A stretch of DNA of 64,000 nucleotides, taken from Bimastos eiseni. Lineage: Eukaryota; Annelida; Clitellata; Crassiclitellata; Lumbricidae. Both the position numbers and the translations under genes were made by a program. The notes under the pieces are model-generated. The model made no database searches and was not told where the DNA came from. It was given only the letters and a program-made list of their open reading frames with translations. The stretch is taken from assembly GCA_959347315.1 (NCBI GenBank), contig OY365820.1, forward strand, positions 938,502 through 1,002,501, given 5' to 3'. Shown here piece by piece: positions 1-15,560 of this stretch (the stretch's first letter is position 1; every line of letters begins with the position of its first letter).

Positions 1-775
1 ATAGTCACAAACGATCTGCCAATCACGGCTACACCCAACCATGGCGTATTTAAAAATGAACCATTTCATCGCTGAAGGGTGGACCCCATGACGTTTCGGG
101 AGACGCCCATCCCAGGTAGAGAGTCGAACAGGTGAGCTTTCATCTACGTCTATCCCTCCGTCACGTCTGGAGGGCAAATCTGTCATCTTGGCTGTGCGCG
201 TTTGCGGGAGCTCGCCGGTGGTGGCTCTTACGGTTGTCTGATGCGTTGGCCTACCTTACTGATTCTTTTGAGATTGTTTAGGTTGGTGCATGGAGCGTTT
301 TTGCCAGGTAGAACTACTTCTAAGGTGCTTGGTTCATGCATATGTTATACCTACTTACTTACTTACATACTTTCTCACATTGATACTTATAGATACATAT
401 ATAAATATGTATATAGATATAGAGTACACAGATATATACACACATGTTCACACATACGCGATTTTTATTGAGGTAATAAGAGTGCCTCTGAGTAGGTATC
501 TTGAAGGGGTGCTATATAAACGTTCGATTACATTACATTGCATTCACGTGCATAGATTCATGCTTGCTTTAATAAATAGATATCTGAGATGGGCAACAAA
601 ACTAATCAATTTGATTCCTATTGATTAGTCTAATTCCAACATATTTGCATGTGAATTTGCTAAAGTGGTGCTATTTAAATACCTGATTACGATTACTAAT
701 TAAAAATTATTAAAAAATATTTAACGTAATTATTCAGCTTGGGTGTTTTATACCGATGTTGTTTTTCGTTCACAG
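1..775. other. Upstream region of the KLF gene, possible non-coding 5' exon
   Basis: No protein-coding exon is recognised here. A donor-like GTGAGC follows position 131, so about 1-131 could be a 5' untranslated exon of the downstream gene; its only notable ATG (about 41) opens a 16-codon frame ending in TGA. Positions 482-545 carry a LINE 3'-tail remnant (GTGCCTCTGAGTAGG then TTGAAGGGGTGCTATATAAA). The intron would end at the acceptor TTCACAG before 776. The exon assignment is inference. Confidence 0.3.
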
Positions 776-776
776 G

Positions 777-4118
<3,342 letters not shown>

Positions 4119-4776
4119 CGATACGTAGAGGAATCTGAATGACGTACGACCCTTTTTCTGAAGTTGTAATGGAAATTTCTGGTTTTTGGATTGAAATGGT
4201 GCTCTGGACCTTTTTCTGTTGTCAGAATGGGCATTTCTCGTACCTGGAAGAGCCTCGGAATGGAGTTTGGCACTTTCCTGAAGGCAGAATAAGGATTTGA
4301 ACCTTATCTTGAGATTGTGGTTGGCACCTTACCTTTGAGTCAGAATATGGATTAGCAATGTATCTTGAGTCAAAATGTGTCACTGATATCTTGCGTCAGA
4401 AAGAGGATTTGAACTTTATCTGATGACATGATGAAGACTTGCACTACTTCGAGTGTCAAACTGAGGATTTTCAGTTCTGTTTGGCAATCAAATTGAAGAT
4501 TTGCACTATTTCCAGAGTTGTAATGGAAATTAAAACTTTATCAAGTTGAACTGAGGATTTTCACTTTATCTGAAGGTGTAGTGAGGAATGGAACTGCATC
4601 TTAAGTAAAACATGAGGCTCATATACTTAGAACAGTTTAGGTGTTGTTGCTTCCCACCCAACTGTTCAAATGGATGTACTACACGTAAATCTAGCAGCCT
4701 CCAGATATCATTTCTCAACCTCTACATGGAATGTGCTTGTGACCCACCATGCAGAGATAAAGTAGTCGGATTGCTG

Positions 4777-5003
4777 TAACCATGCCCGCATGGACCCTAG
4801 AGGCCTACACGGAGATAGCACGGATCCTACATGGAGACAACATGGAACCACCCTGCACTGAGCCAACATGGAGACCACGTAGGACTCGTATTCTTACTTG
4901 GGACCTATTTAGAGTCCACATCGGACCCAAGCCCATGGAAATGCTGGCAGGGTCCCTTTCCCGCTACTCTGGCAGTGCCAGTCCCTCCCAAGCCTCAAAC
5001 ACC
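4777..5003 (+). repeat. Repeat R1, copy 1
   Basis: Starts ACCATGCCCGCATGGACCCT, continues with short CATGGAGACAACATGGAAC-like units, then CCCATGGAAATGCTGGCAGG, and ends in a family-B fragment (GGCAGTGCCAGTCCC). Copy 2 lies at 5834-6055 in the same orientation. Confidence 0.85.
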
Positions 5004-5833
5004 AAACAAAGAGCATCGAGGAGTCTGAAACAATGTTGCCAGTTCTTTTGTGTCTTGCTACTTCAAGGAAGGCGAGAGTTGTTACGATGTAGTTGCTTGA
5101 AATTAGCGATGGCAGACTTTTGTTGGTAATTGAGTTCAAAGTCTGCCTTTAAGTCGCTTATGTCGTAAATGTAATCAAAACTTGTACTGTAAGATTTTCC
5201 TCCTGTTTGCGCAACTACCGTAATATGATTGGTATACGTCGGTTCTGATATGGGTAAAACGGGTTTGGTGTGGCATTGGTTGATGCCGTGTGCATTATCT
5301 ATTTATCCATCCATCCATTCATCTATCTATCCATCCGTCCGTCCATCCATCTATCTGTCTACCTATCTATCTATCTAGTTATCTTTCTATCTATCTATAA
5401 TTCTGTCTAGCTATGCAATATGCAATGTATAATTGTATATAGTGCTTCTTGAGCAGCTTGTAGAAAGAGCTGTAGGTCTACTTTGCGGACTGGTTGTTTT
5501 GAGAGCAAAGTCCGAAGTGGTCATTTAGAACCGGTGACAGATATGCGTTTTGTAAATTTAAATTGGAAATCGTTAAAATGGTTGTTTTGTCCAGGGCTTT
5601 TTAGCTGTCAAGTTTACGTTCTGTAGATGAACTGACACATTCGTGTATGATCTATTATGTATTTAATTAAGCTGTTACACTTTAGCATAAACATTATGTG
5701 TTACATCATGTGATAAGGTTGTACTGGAAATCGGGAATTGTGTTTCAACATAAACGAAACGTGTTACGTGAAGCGATGTTGTAAGTTGTTGGATTTAGAA
5801 GCTGTAGGACTGAGGTTGAAGTATTGCTGACTC

Positions 5834-6055
5834 TAACCATGCCCACATGGACCCTATATGGAACCCACATTGAGACAACATGGAACTCACATGAGCCCTA
5901 TGCCGAGTCGACGTGGAGACAACATGCAGCCCACATAAGACTCATGTTTCCACATGGGACCCATTCAGTGCCAACATAGGACCCATGCCCATGGAAATGC
6001 TGGCAGGGTTCCATCGCCCTCACTTTGGCAGTGCCAGTCCCAAGCCTCAATAAGC
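5834..6055 (+). repeat. Repeat R1, copy 2
   Basis: Colinear with 4777-5003: ACCATGCCCACATGGACCCT at the start, CCCATGGAAATGCTGGCAGG in the middle and CAGTGCCAGTCCCAAGCCTC at the end. Confidence 0.85.
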
Positions 6056-7288
6056 GAGGAAGATACACCTCCATCACTAACCGTACGTAGCTTAGTATCG
6101 TCATTTCCAAACAAAGTTAATTTATATTCGCTAGTGCGGACGTCCCATGCCCCTTTGTTCGCGCGGTAGCAGGTTTGCGTGTCGATCGTGGCTTAGCCCT
6201 CTGACCAACCCACCCCTGCAATTCGAACACTGGCTAGCACCACGTACACCCATATGGCTGCTCCGAAGCTGACTTGAGAGACTTCTAGGAAAACATATAT
6301 ATTTGACTATATTTTGAAGAAAAATATCGACGCATTTTCCTTAATAAACAGCTACTATATTATAACTTCACGGCAGGAGATTGAATTATGTACGTGTTGC
6401 CGTCGGCGACGTAATTATTGACACCAGAGTCGGCTGATGATAAACGATTGAAATATAACTTGTAAACAACAGCTTGCTTTTCGAACCGCTTGCCGAAACG
6501 ACCTTGGAACACAATAATAATTATTTATTTGAAAATGGGGACAGTTTATGCTGAAACCAGTAGGCCTATGGAAGGGATATGAAAGCAATTATGAAATCGA
6601 CGAAAACTGGGTCACAGGCCTAGATTATGTGCGTGGTACATCCGGGACTTTTGCATGATAAATCGGCAGTCACGTTTGATGTTGTTAGTGAAAGAAAACA
6701 ACTCTTAACTAGAATTTACAATATAAATAAAATATGTTCAAAGAAGAGTTTTTTTTACTAGAGCGGCATAACTTTACATGAACTTTACATGCCACAAAAT
6801 TTTGTCAGTTTTTCCAACCTTGGCTTGACCCACTGGTCCATAATTATTCTAGCTCTAGAGCCCTTTGGTTTTCCTATATAGGCAGAACCTCTTCACGTTG
6901 CACTCAGTAGCTTCCGTTTTGAGCCTGACATAATTACTTTGGAACGTTGTAAACCAGTCATAAATTAAATTTATGAAGATTTTCCCATCACGATGGTATA
7001 GCCTGGAGCGCGGCCATAAGTGGCAGAAGTCATGAAAGCAAAACGATTATCGAGATTTATGCACGAATTATTATCTACCATTAAGCCTACGGCAGAAATT
7101 GTAGCCCCAATTAAATGCGATCTGTGAAAAGTATCAGATTTCGATAGTTGGATGTCTATCGACACGAAACATCCGAATTGGTCACGGGACGTAAGAAAAC
7201 CCCATCGAATCTCGTTTTCATCGGTCCTGGAATTAAGAGGCTATATAAAATGGCTTGATGCGGCATCATTAATTAATTGTCTATAATT

Positions 7289-7292
<4 letters not shown>

Positions 7293-7338
<46 letters not shown>
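7293..7338. repeat. (TA)n microsatellite
   Basis: GTGTGTGTA followed by an uninterrupted TA run of about 40 bp. Confidence 0.95.
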
Positions 7339-7342
<4 letters not shown>

Positions 7343-8344
7343 GTTTGAATATATAATATGTTTGAATTTGTTTCTTGGGTCACCATCAATCGGTTTCTTC
7401 TGGAGCACCATAGACGGCGGGGTAGAACAAAACGCCCGTTCTACAGTTCCACCACGTACCTCCGCATTTACAAACTGACCACTGAATTGCGCACTGATTA
7501 GTACTATACTCTGGTTTCTTACCAGTTCTTAGCTAAACCTTTTATGTGAATTGTAATCGTAAACTGAACATTTCTATAGCGCCCATATGGGCTGATCCGC
7601 GGGAAACAGCTTATAATGCAGGCGCTTAATTAATAAAAAAACATCAATAGGCCCAGATAAAAAATCCCAGATCATCAACTAGGCGGCCAGTCGGGCGACT
7701 GACTAGGCTGAGGTTGATTGTACTTAGAGTTGAAACAACGAGTGAGGTATAGGAATACGGAAAGCCAGAGTAGGATTTGTGGAAAACATTGTTTTCACAT
7801 TTTCATATTAAGATTTTATCTTTCCTTTCACTCTATTGGGATTTCTAATGTACAGTACAATGAGGATATAAATACTACGGCCAAACTTGGGACTTATTAC
7901 TTAGAATAAAATGGAGAGTGGTAGCACTAGGTATGGGTGACTTTAGTGACGTCTAGCCATAAACAAAAGAAGGTTTTGTGTTTAGTTATTTAATCGGCAT
8001 TAAAGTCGTGTTTTTCTTCAAGAAAAGTTTTTCGGTGCATATTTTGAAATTTTCCGCTGTTTTTAAAACCCGTTAAGCTACGTTGCATCCAACCGATAAA
8101 GTTTTTCTGATATAATTGGCGCTGTTGAACGCACGTTGATAAATAGACCCGCAGGCCAGAACGTGTTAGCTAGTGTACAAACTGTATAAGGTCTCAGAGT
8201 AATGTCACTTTTAACGGAGTATTTTTTCTAATTTAAATCATGTTGTAGTAATCGTGCATTTTAGTTGCTCAAATTATTTTGTATTGTTCAACTGAATTTT
8301 GACTACTGTACAATGTTAACTGTCATTAGAAATGTTTAAATGTC

Positions 8345-8565
8345 TAAAAGGTTTATAAAAGTAGAAGCGCGATTGATGAAAACAATTTGCCTATATTAAA
8401 GTAGAAGCTGGATTGACGAAAAAATAATACTTAAATAGAAGCTGTATTGATGAGAAAATATGCTTAAATGGAATCGGAATGATGAAAAGAATAATACCTA
8501 AATATGAGCTGGGTTTATGAAAAGAATCGTATTTAAATAAGAAGCTGTTTCAATAAAAAGAAATG
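8345..8565 (+). repeat. About 40-45 bp minisatellite upstream of CCDC18
   Basis: Five degenerate units containing TTAAATAGAAGCTG, ATTGATGAAAAG and AATAATACC variants, ending about 200 bp before the first coding exon. Possible promoter or intron context is unknown. Confidence 0.75.
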
Positions 8566-8769
8566 TTAGCCTGAGCGGGTTTTGGGATTGTAATTGCAAT
8601 TTGTAATTGCTATTAATGGGTTATGTAATAATGCATCAACCAATGGAAAACCAAAACAAAGCCATGGTTCAAAGGACAGTCATTTGAGTGGTAGAGGGTT
8701 TATTAACATTGTTATGAGCATTTTTTTTATTACTATTCGTTGATTCTCAATTGTTTTCTCAACAGTCCG

Positions 8770-8790
8770 ATGATTAAAAATGAGCCTTGA
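8770..8790 (+). other. Short uORF overlapping the CCDC18 start codon
   Basis: After the acceptor-like TCAACAG (to 8765) the first ATG opens MIKNEP then TGA at 8788-8790. It overlaps the main ATG (8780) in another frame, a layout that usually lowers initiation at the main start. Confidence 0.5.
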
Positions 8791-11700
8791 GCTTGACAAT
8801 GAAAACTTGCGGCACAAGCTGCAGGACTTGCGCAGAGCAAACTCATCTCTAGTCACTGAAAACCACAGACTCGTTGAAATGCTCGAATCGGCCGGCTGCG
8901 AACTGAGTAATTCCTCCTCTCGCATTCGAAATCTCGAGGAATCCACCGAAAACTATCGCTGCAAATTGCAAGAGCTGAGTGATTTGCTCACCGCCTTCGA
9001 GGGCGTGAGCAAGTTGAATGAGAAGGACTGCGAGAAGCTCAGACAGAAGTACGATGAGTGCTCACATCAGCTTGCTGAGTCTGCTGGGCTCCTGCAGAGT
9101 CAGTCGGTTGTGATAGAGTCACTCAAGAAGGAACTGGATGAATCGAAGAATTTGCGAGCGAAGATAGAAGGTTGTTACACAATACTTTACATTACAATAC
9201 AATACAACTTGGTAGAATAGTTATCATCATCATAACACAGTTATTATGCTCCACAGCCTAATCGTTGATCAACTGAGGAATAATTCTCTTTAAAAGACAC
9301 ATTATTTCCAGTTACTTGGATTTTCTATCAAATGGATTGTTGATATTTTTGATTCTTTTTGGCAGATGACTTAGCGATACCATGTACCTGGCTTATCCAT
9401 CTAATGCTGAAATAATTTTGTTTTTGCACAATGATCGTTACAAAATGTAAAATGATGGAAGATATCAAATATCAATAATGATCTCTCGGCTACTTAATCA
9501 GTTTCGTCTATTTCAATATTTGACTATATTTGGTATTGGCATAGTGATGTGGATATACCTCTACCATTAGTGATAACAGGTGGTGATTATTGATAATGGC
9601 CATTGATAATGATGATGATGTTTGCCTTATACATTAGTGTAATAATGATAAAAATAATAATTATAATAAGTTTAGTTTAATTTCAAGCTGCTTAACAGCA
9701 GTTTAATTTCAGGAAAAGCATGAATGAAGGATGATAATTTATTACAGGAGTCGAATTTAACTGTAGGCAGCCATGCAAGGGCGTCCATTGATTTTGATTG
9801 CAATTAGCCATGCGGAATATGATCTCTAGTCGCGGTATGAGTTCTATTTTCATGTTTAGCCGATCGCAACCTTGCCTTGGAAACCGCCGAAAAGATCCAG
9901 CGATCTTACGAAGACCTTCAGAACAGGTTCAAGAAGACGCTCTCGTCTTCTGAAGAGGAAATCAACGCGTTGCACAAAGAGAGCGGCCAACTAAAGGAAG
10001 ATCTCGAAGGTCGCTGCTCCCTGGTGAAGACCCTCCAAGAGGACGTCAGGACCCTACGGACAGAGATCAGCACGCAGAAAAACACACGACGAGAAAACGA
10101 ACAGAGGAATGCTGAACTGCGATCCCAGATGAAACTTCAGTCTGTGAAGATTGAGAAGTTGGAACAGGATTTGGAAAACCACAAGAGGTTCAAGGTAGGG
10201 AGGAGTTATCTTTTCCTGTTATCGTTGTATTTATTCTGAAATTTGATATTGCTCTTTGTAACCTTCAACTTTCTTTTTTTAGTTAAGATTACCAAACTCC
10301 AAGAGTAGTATTTCTTGAAGCAGTTATTATTATTAATTTACAGGTTTACTTATTGTAAATTTACAATTCCAAAATTTACATATTACAGTTTGACAATTCC
10401 AAAGTTTGCATATTGCAAATTAACAGTTAAGAGAGTTACCAACTTAAAATTTATTGCTTACCAATTGCAAACTGACAATTTGCATATTGCAAGATTGCAA
10501 ATTACATGCTTAGAAATGTTCAAATTAGATATGTATGAATTGTAAGGTATCAGAGGATTCGTGTCTTTAAGCAGAATGAATTATTTCAGGTGAAAAATGG
10601 AGAGCTGAAGTCTGCAATGGACCAACAGCGGAAGAGGATCTCCAACTTCGAAGCTGAAATTCGAGGAATTCACGCAAAGGTTTCTCAATTGGAATCGCTA
10701 TATTCCAAAAAGACATCTGGCAAGAATAAATATTCTACCCCAAACGACGGAACTCTGGCCTCTGGGGTCGTGTGCAAAACTGATAAGAACGGGTGGGGAA
10801 ATGGTGCTATCGACAGTGTTGACCTGGAGAAACTGGTGGCGGTGGAAGGTGAGATACTCCAACTTAGAGCGGACATGCTGCGGTTGGTTGGTGGATTTAC
10901 CGAACTGTCTGGAAACGATTTGAGTGGCGCTTTAAATTTGGAGCCTCAAGATAAAGGATCTGTTGTGGGTCCTCAAATGGAGAAGTTTGGGAATGAGACG
11001 GTTACTGCGATGACCAATATAGAGAAGCGACTGTCAAACTTTGAATCGATGAATGCAAGGCTTGTTTCACACATCGCAAAGCTTAACGCGCAGATTTCTG
11101 AACTGCAGAGGAACTTCGGCGAACAGACGACAAAGCAGGAAAGAGAACTTCATAAGAGAGCGCAACAGGTCACTCTTCTGGAAAAGCAGTTGGACGATAA
11201 GGTACAGGAAATGACGTTGTGCACGTCCGAGCTGAATGGTGCAAAGGCGGAGATGGAGCAATCTAGGGCGGACAGGGAAGTGGTCCAGGTGGAATTGGAC
11301 GAGATGCGACAGGAATGTCGAGAGATGGTGCTGGGGATGAGCCAACTGAGAGAGCTTCACGCTGAGCACTGTCTTGAGTTGGAGGGACAGATCACAATGG
11401 TAGATAAAGAGCGCGAGGAGACGAAAGCCAGACTCGAACAGACGGAGTCACGCTGCCGTGCGCTTCAGCAGAGTCTTAGTCAGACGATGGGAGTCTCGGA
11501 TGCTCTCAAGGATGACCTCCAGAGCTGTCGAATGCTGGAGTCGACAGTTCTTGAAGTGGAAAGACAGGCAAAGGAGGCGATGGAAAGAGCCGTGGATCTC
11601 GAAGCAGCGCTGGGTTCGCTCCAGACGGAGTTGGATGTACAGACGGAAAGCGCGAGGGTTGTGGAGGAAGACTACCGGGGTCGGTTGGAGGAGCGGAATG

Positions 11701-14315
11701 AGCGCCTGAGGCTCTGTGAGGAGCGGCTTGGCAGAGCCGAAGAGCAGGTCGGGGTTAGCGAGGGAGAGATCACGAGGTTGTTGACGGAGCTGAACCGGAG
11801 CCAGGCGTCGCTGAGAGATGGAGAAGAGAGGATAGAACGTGAGTGGAGCCTTGCCCGGTCGCAGGTCTCTGAGCTTCAGCAGAGGCTGAAGCGAGAGACG
11901 TCTCAGCTAGAGTCCTCTCTTGATGGCGCCGAGGAAAGGCTGGAGCAGGCGTTGGAGGAGCTGGAGCAAAAGGATCGACGGATCGCTGACCTGGTGGAGA
12001 AAACCGAGGGCATCCATGTGGAGAAAGCGAGAGCAGACGAACTGCTTTCGAAGTTGGAAGAGTCAGATAGATTGCGTGTAGAGATGGAGGCAGAGCGGGA
12101 AAGGCTGAATGGACTGTCCATCAAGCAGCAAGGGGAGATAGAGATGCTAAGGACAATGTTGAAGGAACGCGAGGCGGCCATTGCGGACCTCCAGGGACGA
12201 ATCATTCGAGTATACAAGGAACTCCAGGATAAGACGAGAACCGACAAATGCTCGTTCGCCGAGGTCGAAGCACTGAAAGCCGAGGCCCACACAAAGGATT
12301 CACGACTGGCGGAGGCCGCGAGGAAGGCAGAGCTGCAGGAAGGAGAACTGAAGAGCTGCAGGGAACAATTGGAGTCGGTCAAGGCCTCATTGACGCAATG
12401 TAGGGAGGAAATTCAACGAAGTCGCTTGGATTCTGAGATGCTCAACGAGAAGCTGGAGGAAAGAGAGTGGGACTTACAGCAGAAGACTGCCAAGGTGAAA
12501 CAGCTGGAGCAGGCGCTTGACGAGCGGCTGTCTGTCCTTTCGGAGTCGGAACAGAGGCGACTCCGGTTCGAAAGCGCTATTCAGAAGAACCAGCTCGACG
12601 CTGGAAAGTACGAGAAGCAGGTTGCCGGGCTTGAAGACCAGGTGCACGATCTACTAGCACTCGTCAAGGAGCAGTGCCTCAGGATCCAAAAGGACGAGGC
12701 CACAAACATGCAACTGAATGCGGAGCTTGACGGTCGGAACGCTCGCATCGAGGAGCTGGAACACGTCGTGGGAAACGTCCAGCACGAACTGAAGCACATG
12801 GTGACCGCGAACAAGAGCGCAGAGCAGGAGCTGTGTGCCTCACGCCAACACCTCCAGAAGATGCACAACGATCTAGTTGGGGCTAAACAGGAGCTCGTGT
12901 CTCTCCGCTGCCAACACGACCGCCTGGCGAAAGACCTTGCCGAGGCCGTTGCTCTCCTTCAGCAGAAGGACTCTGAGCTGACAAAGCTGCTGGAGACCCT
13001 TTCTGTCGCGGAAGAGTATAGATCGAGATACAGCGAACGACTGCAGCGGTCGGAAGAGATGTGTGGCAGTCTCAAGGCCGGCCACCAACGGGATCTCCAA
13101 CGTCTGAAGAAGGAGCACGATACGGAGATTGCTGTTCTAGAGGACGAGGCCCGTTCCCTGCGGCAGGAGCTTTCAGCATCCCACGAACAGCAGAGACAGC
13201 TGGCGAAGAGGGTGACACAGTTGATTGATGAGGTCACAAGACTGCAGACGGAGCGCAGGGTCTGCCAACACGCCGAGGAGAAAGCCAAGAAAATCGACGT
13301 GTGGACGAAAGAAAAATCAAGTTTATTTGCAATGAACAAACCACACATTGTTGCTACGAAATTCGCCGATGCTTTAGAATTGGCGCACTGTACGTCCGAA
13401 TCTTCATCAAGTGATGCGTCCACTGTCAGCAACTCAAGGAAATCGAGCAACTCAGAGGCTTCGCATGTAAAGACCCGGTTCTCAGAGAGGGACGATCATC
13501 GGCGATTTCCTAACCAGGGTCCCGCCTGTACGGGGGTTGATTGTCATGCTGTTCAACGCGGTGTAGATCCGGGCGAGGGACCCTGGAACTCAGATATCTC
13601 TGAACATGCTTATACCTCCTTCTCAACACAGCAGTGTGACGAAAACAATTCCCTGAGCAACGACTTTTTCCAAACAATGTGGACGGCACTTCTGAACTCC
13701 GAGGTGAAAGGAGGCGCTGGATACCATCCAGCGCCCTCTTCCAAACATGATGAAAGTCAGGTAACCATGTGTACTCCTGTTCACGATTCTGATCATTCCG
13801 TAGTAGTGATCGACAATTCCGCACCAGGCATTAAACGTTCTGCTCTGACGAGCAACTCTTCGGCTTTATCTGTCTACCACTTGGCTCCTTCTGATAAGTG
13901 CTCTGCCTTTTCAGGCAACCATTCCAATTCGTATCAACCGCCAAAAGATCCTTGCAAGTCTTCTCACCCACAGAAACCTTCAAATTCCCAAACGCCCGAC
14001 ATTCCTGTCGAGCCAAAGCAGCGTCAACACCAGACTCCTAACCCAAAGAAAAGCGAACCAATTCTCGACACCAGACTATCAAGAAGCGCAACAAAACCAT
14101 CGAGGATTGCGGCCAGGAGAATCTCACGATCTACTCTCATCGAATCCCCATTTTCGCCAATATTTGCCAACCGACACTCGCCGGATCCCACGACCGCCAT
14201 TACCTACTACGAGAGGGTTCTTCCGTCGAGTAAATCTGATGCTGAAGTCGAGAAGATCATCGCAGGACGAGAGTTCTATGATGGCGGAAGACTTTCGAGT
14301 CTGAGCGACGAATAG
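8780..14315 (+). CDS. CCDC18: CCDC18-like coiled-coil protein (3 coding exons, 1,483 aa)
   Basis: Coding exons 8780-9170, 9860-10194 and 10590-14315, with GT/AG junctions and matching phases; exon 3 alone gives 1,241 residues. Residues 1 to about 1,140 are nearly continuous heptad-type coiled coil rich in Glu, Leu, Lys and Gln; about 1,150-1,483 is a Ser/Pro-rich, probably disordered tail. The N-terminal stretch LRHKLQDLRRANSSLVTENH lines up with the LREKL..LRQQN..LVTQNH region of vertebrate CCDC18. LEEREWDLQQKTAKVKQLEQ matches CCDC18's LKERNWELKQRAAQV region. Human CCDC18 is of similar length (1,454 aa) and is linked to centriolar satellites and the centrosome. These alignments are from memory; a different long coiled-coil family remains possible because heptads align easily. 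An upstream non-coding exon is likely, since an acceptor (CAACAG) lies 14 bp before the ATG. Confidence 0.78.
10310..10515. repeat. Degenerate tandem repeat, CCDC18 intron 2
   Basis: Roughly 20-33 bp units around GACAATTCCAAAGTTTGCA and CATATTGCAAATTAACA. Part of the 395-bp intron between exons 2 and 3. Confidence 0.6.
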
Positions 14316-14477
14316 GAAGAAACATCTGCTGTGGTGTATTTTGATTTTTGATTCCATGAGAATAGCGAGTGAGTCGAAGTTTTAAGGGAGGTGCTGAAGA
14401 AAGCAGGTCGTAAAATATTTCACGTGAATTTTAAAATTGTTGAGGAACAGATTTTCTAACGGCCATTTAAATTGCTC

Positions 14478-14483
14478 AATAAA
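14478..14483 (+). terminator. Polyadenylation signal of CCDC18
   Basis: AATAAA 163 bp after the stop codon, followed 30-60 bp later by a GT-rich stretch (GTGCGTGCATGCGTGTGTGT) typical of the downstream cleavage element. Confidence 0.75.
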
Positions 14484-14602
14484 GTCTAGGCTTGATTTTA
14501 TCACTGTATTGTGCGTGCATGCGTGTGTGTGTGTGTCCAGATGCGTCTAAACCATAAGAAACATCATAGACCGAATAGAATTTCCTTAATATTCTCGTAG
14601 AG

Positions 14603-14850
14603 TAGGCCTAATGGTGAACACACTAGGGCGCAGATCTGAGGAACCGAGTTCGAGATTAGTATCCCCGGTAAGATTGACTAGTCCTTCATTCGCTAGGCGG
14701 CGAAGCTGGTTAAACTATATTATATTCATGTAATATAATAGCGCCGTGTAAGGGTGCCTACAGTTAAAATAGCTCCCGTTATAACTAGTCACAATAATTA
14801 GTTCATAATAGGCACAGGCCTCTGTTTGTGATCATCTGTGGCTAATCCGT
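14603..14850 (+). repeat. Family-A SINE-like repeat, copy 1
   Basis: Shares ACACTAGGGCGCAGATCTGA and GGAACCGAGTTCGAGATT with 60770-61010 and, inverted, with 39835-39915. GAGTTCGA resembles an RNA polymerase III B box. A weaker downstream GTGCCTACAGTTAAA tail also matches. Confidence 0.7.
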
Positions 14851-15194
14851 TTGAAATTATTACCGCTTTGTCATCCAATCTGTAAAACGATGACCCGTCT
14901 ATTTTCCATATTTGCCGAAGAGACGTAGAATTTTTTTAGTGTGTTCACCATGCATGTAAATGCTCGTAATGAAATTAACGAATGATAAAGAACAGCTTAT
15001 TTTACAAATATCATAGGCCTAATTATTAAATAACGACGAAAGCGGACGATATGATGTTGTGGTTGTCGCCAAGGGCTGACTGATATAAGTTTATTTAACG
15101 ACGCATCCATAACGACGATGATATGCGTCTGTCGCCAAGGGTCCACTCAGACTCCTTTTATACTCGCCTTAAGACTGTTCGCTTTAGCCGTGCC

Positions 15195-15290
15195 AAGGTA
15201 GGGAGCGCTTCTGAGTAGTAGCATTGAAGAGGCGCTATGTAAATTTTCGTAATGAATGAATGTATTAATGAATGAATATGACGATGAACC
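15195..15290 (+). repeat. LINE 3'-tail remnant with AATG tail
   Basis: GGGAGCGCTTCTGAGTAG, GAAGAGGCGCTATGTAAAT, then an AATGAATG tail: the common family-C LINE 3' end, able to form a GCGCCTC/GAGGCGC hairpin. Confidence 0.7.
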
Positions 15291-15454
15291 AAAATGGTAA
15301 TTGGTAAATCCTGCCAAAACACCTTTAAATCGTGTCTTTCTAATGCTATATATACATAAATATATATATATTTATCATTTCGATTCATTGGCAGCAAATG
15401 ACTTCGAATGAGAAAATATACACGAGACTCAATCGGAGATGAAACTCATAAACT

Positions 15455-15560
15455 GATTGCACTCTTGCAGAACAAGTCCCAACCCTAGACAAACGAGGAG
15501 GGCGACGCTAATACCCTACAGTATGTTAGTATAAGGTGTCGTTAAACTGCAGCTACTACA
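15455..15560 (+). repeat. Family-B dispersed repeat
   Basis: AAGTCCCAACCCTAGACAAA, GAGGAGGGCGACGCTAAT and GTGTCGTTAAACTGCAGC in the usual order. The motif ACACCTTTAAATCG lies about 140 bp upstream at 15319. Confidence 0.85.

Larger units (their letters stand above)
4119..8765. other. KLF 3' UTR and intergenic spacer
   Basis: No gene is recognised. The first several hundred bases are probably the KLF 3' UTR, with repeated themes of ACTTTATCTGA and GAGGATTT, but no convincing AATAAA follows closely. It also holds a duplicated 225-bp repeat, CATC/CTAT simple sequence (about 5290-5400), a TA tract and a 40-45 bp minisatellite before CCDC18. Confidence 0.6.

Noticed and set aside
756..776. Upstream in-frame ATG of the KLF (MLFFVHR)
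   Set aside because: TTTTTCGTTCACAG just before ATG 777 is a strong acceptor, so these codons are probably intronic.
11903..12382. Long antisense frames within CCDC18 exon 3
   Set aside because: Ser/Cys-rich shadows of the coiled-coil coding frame.
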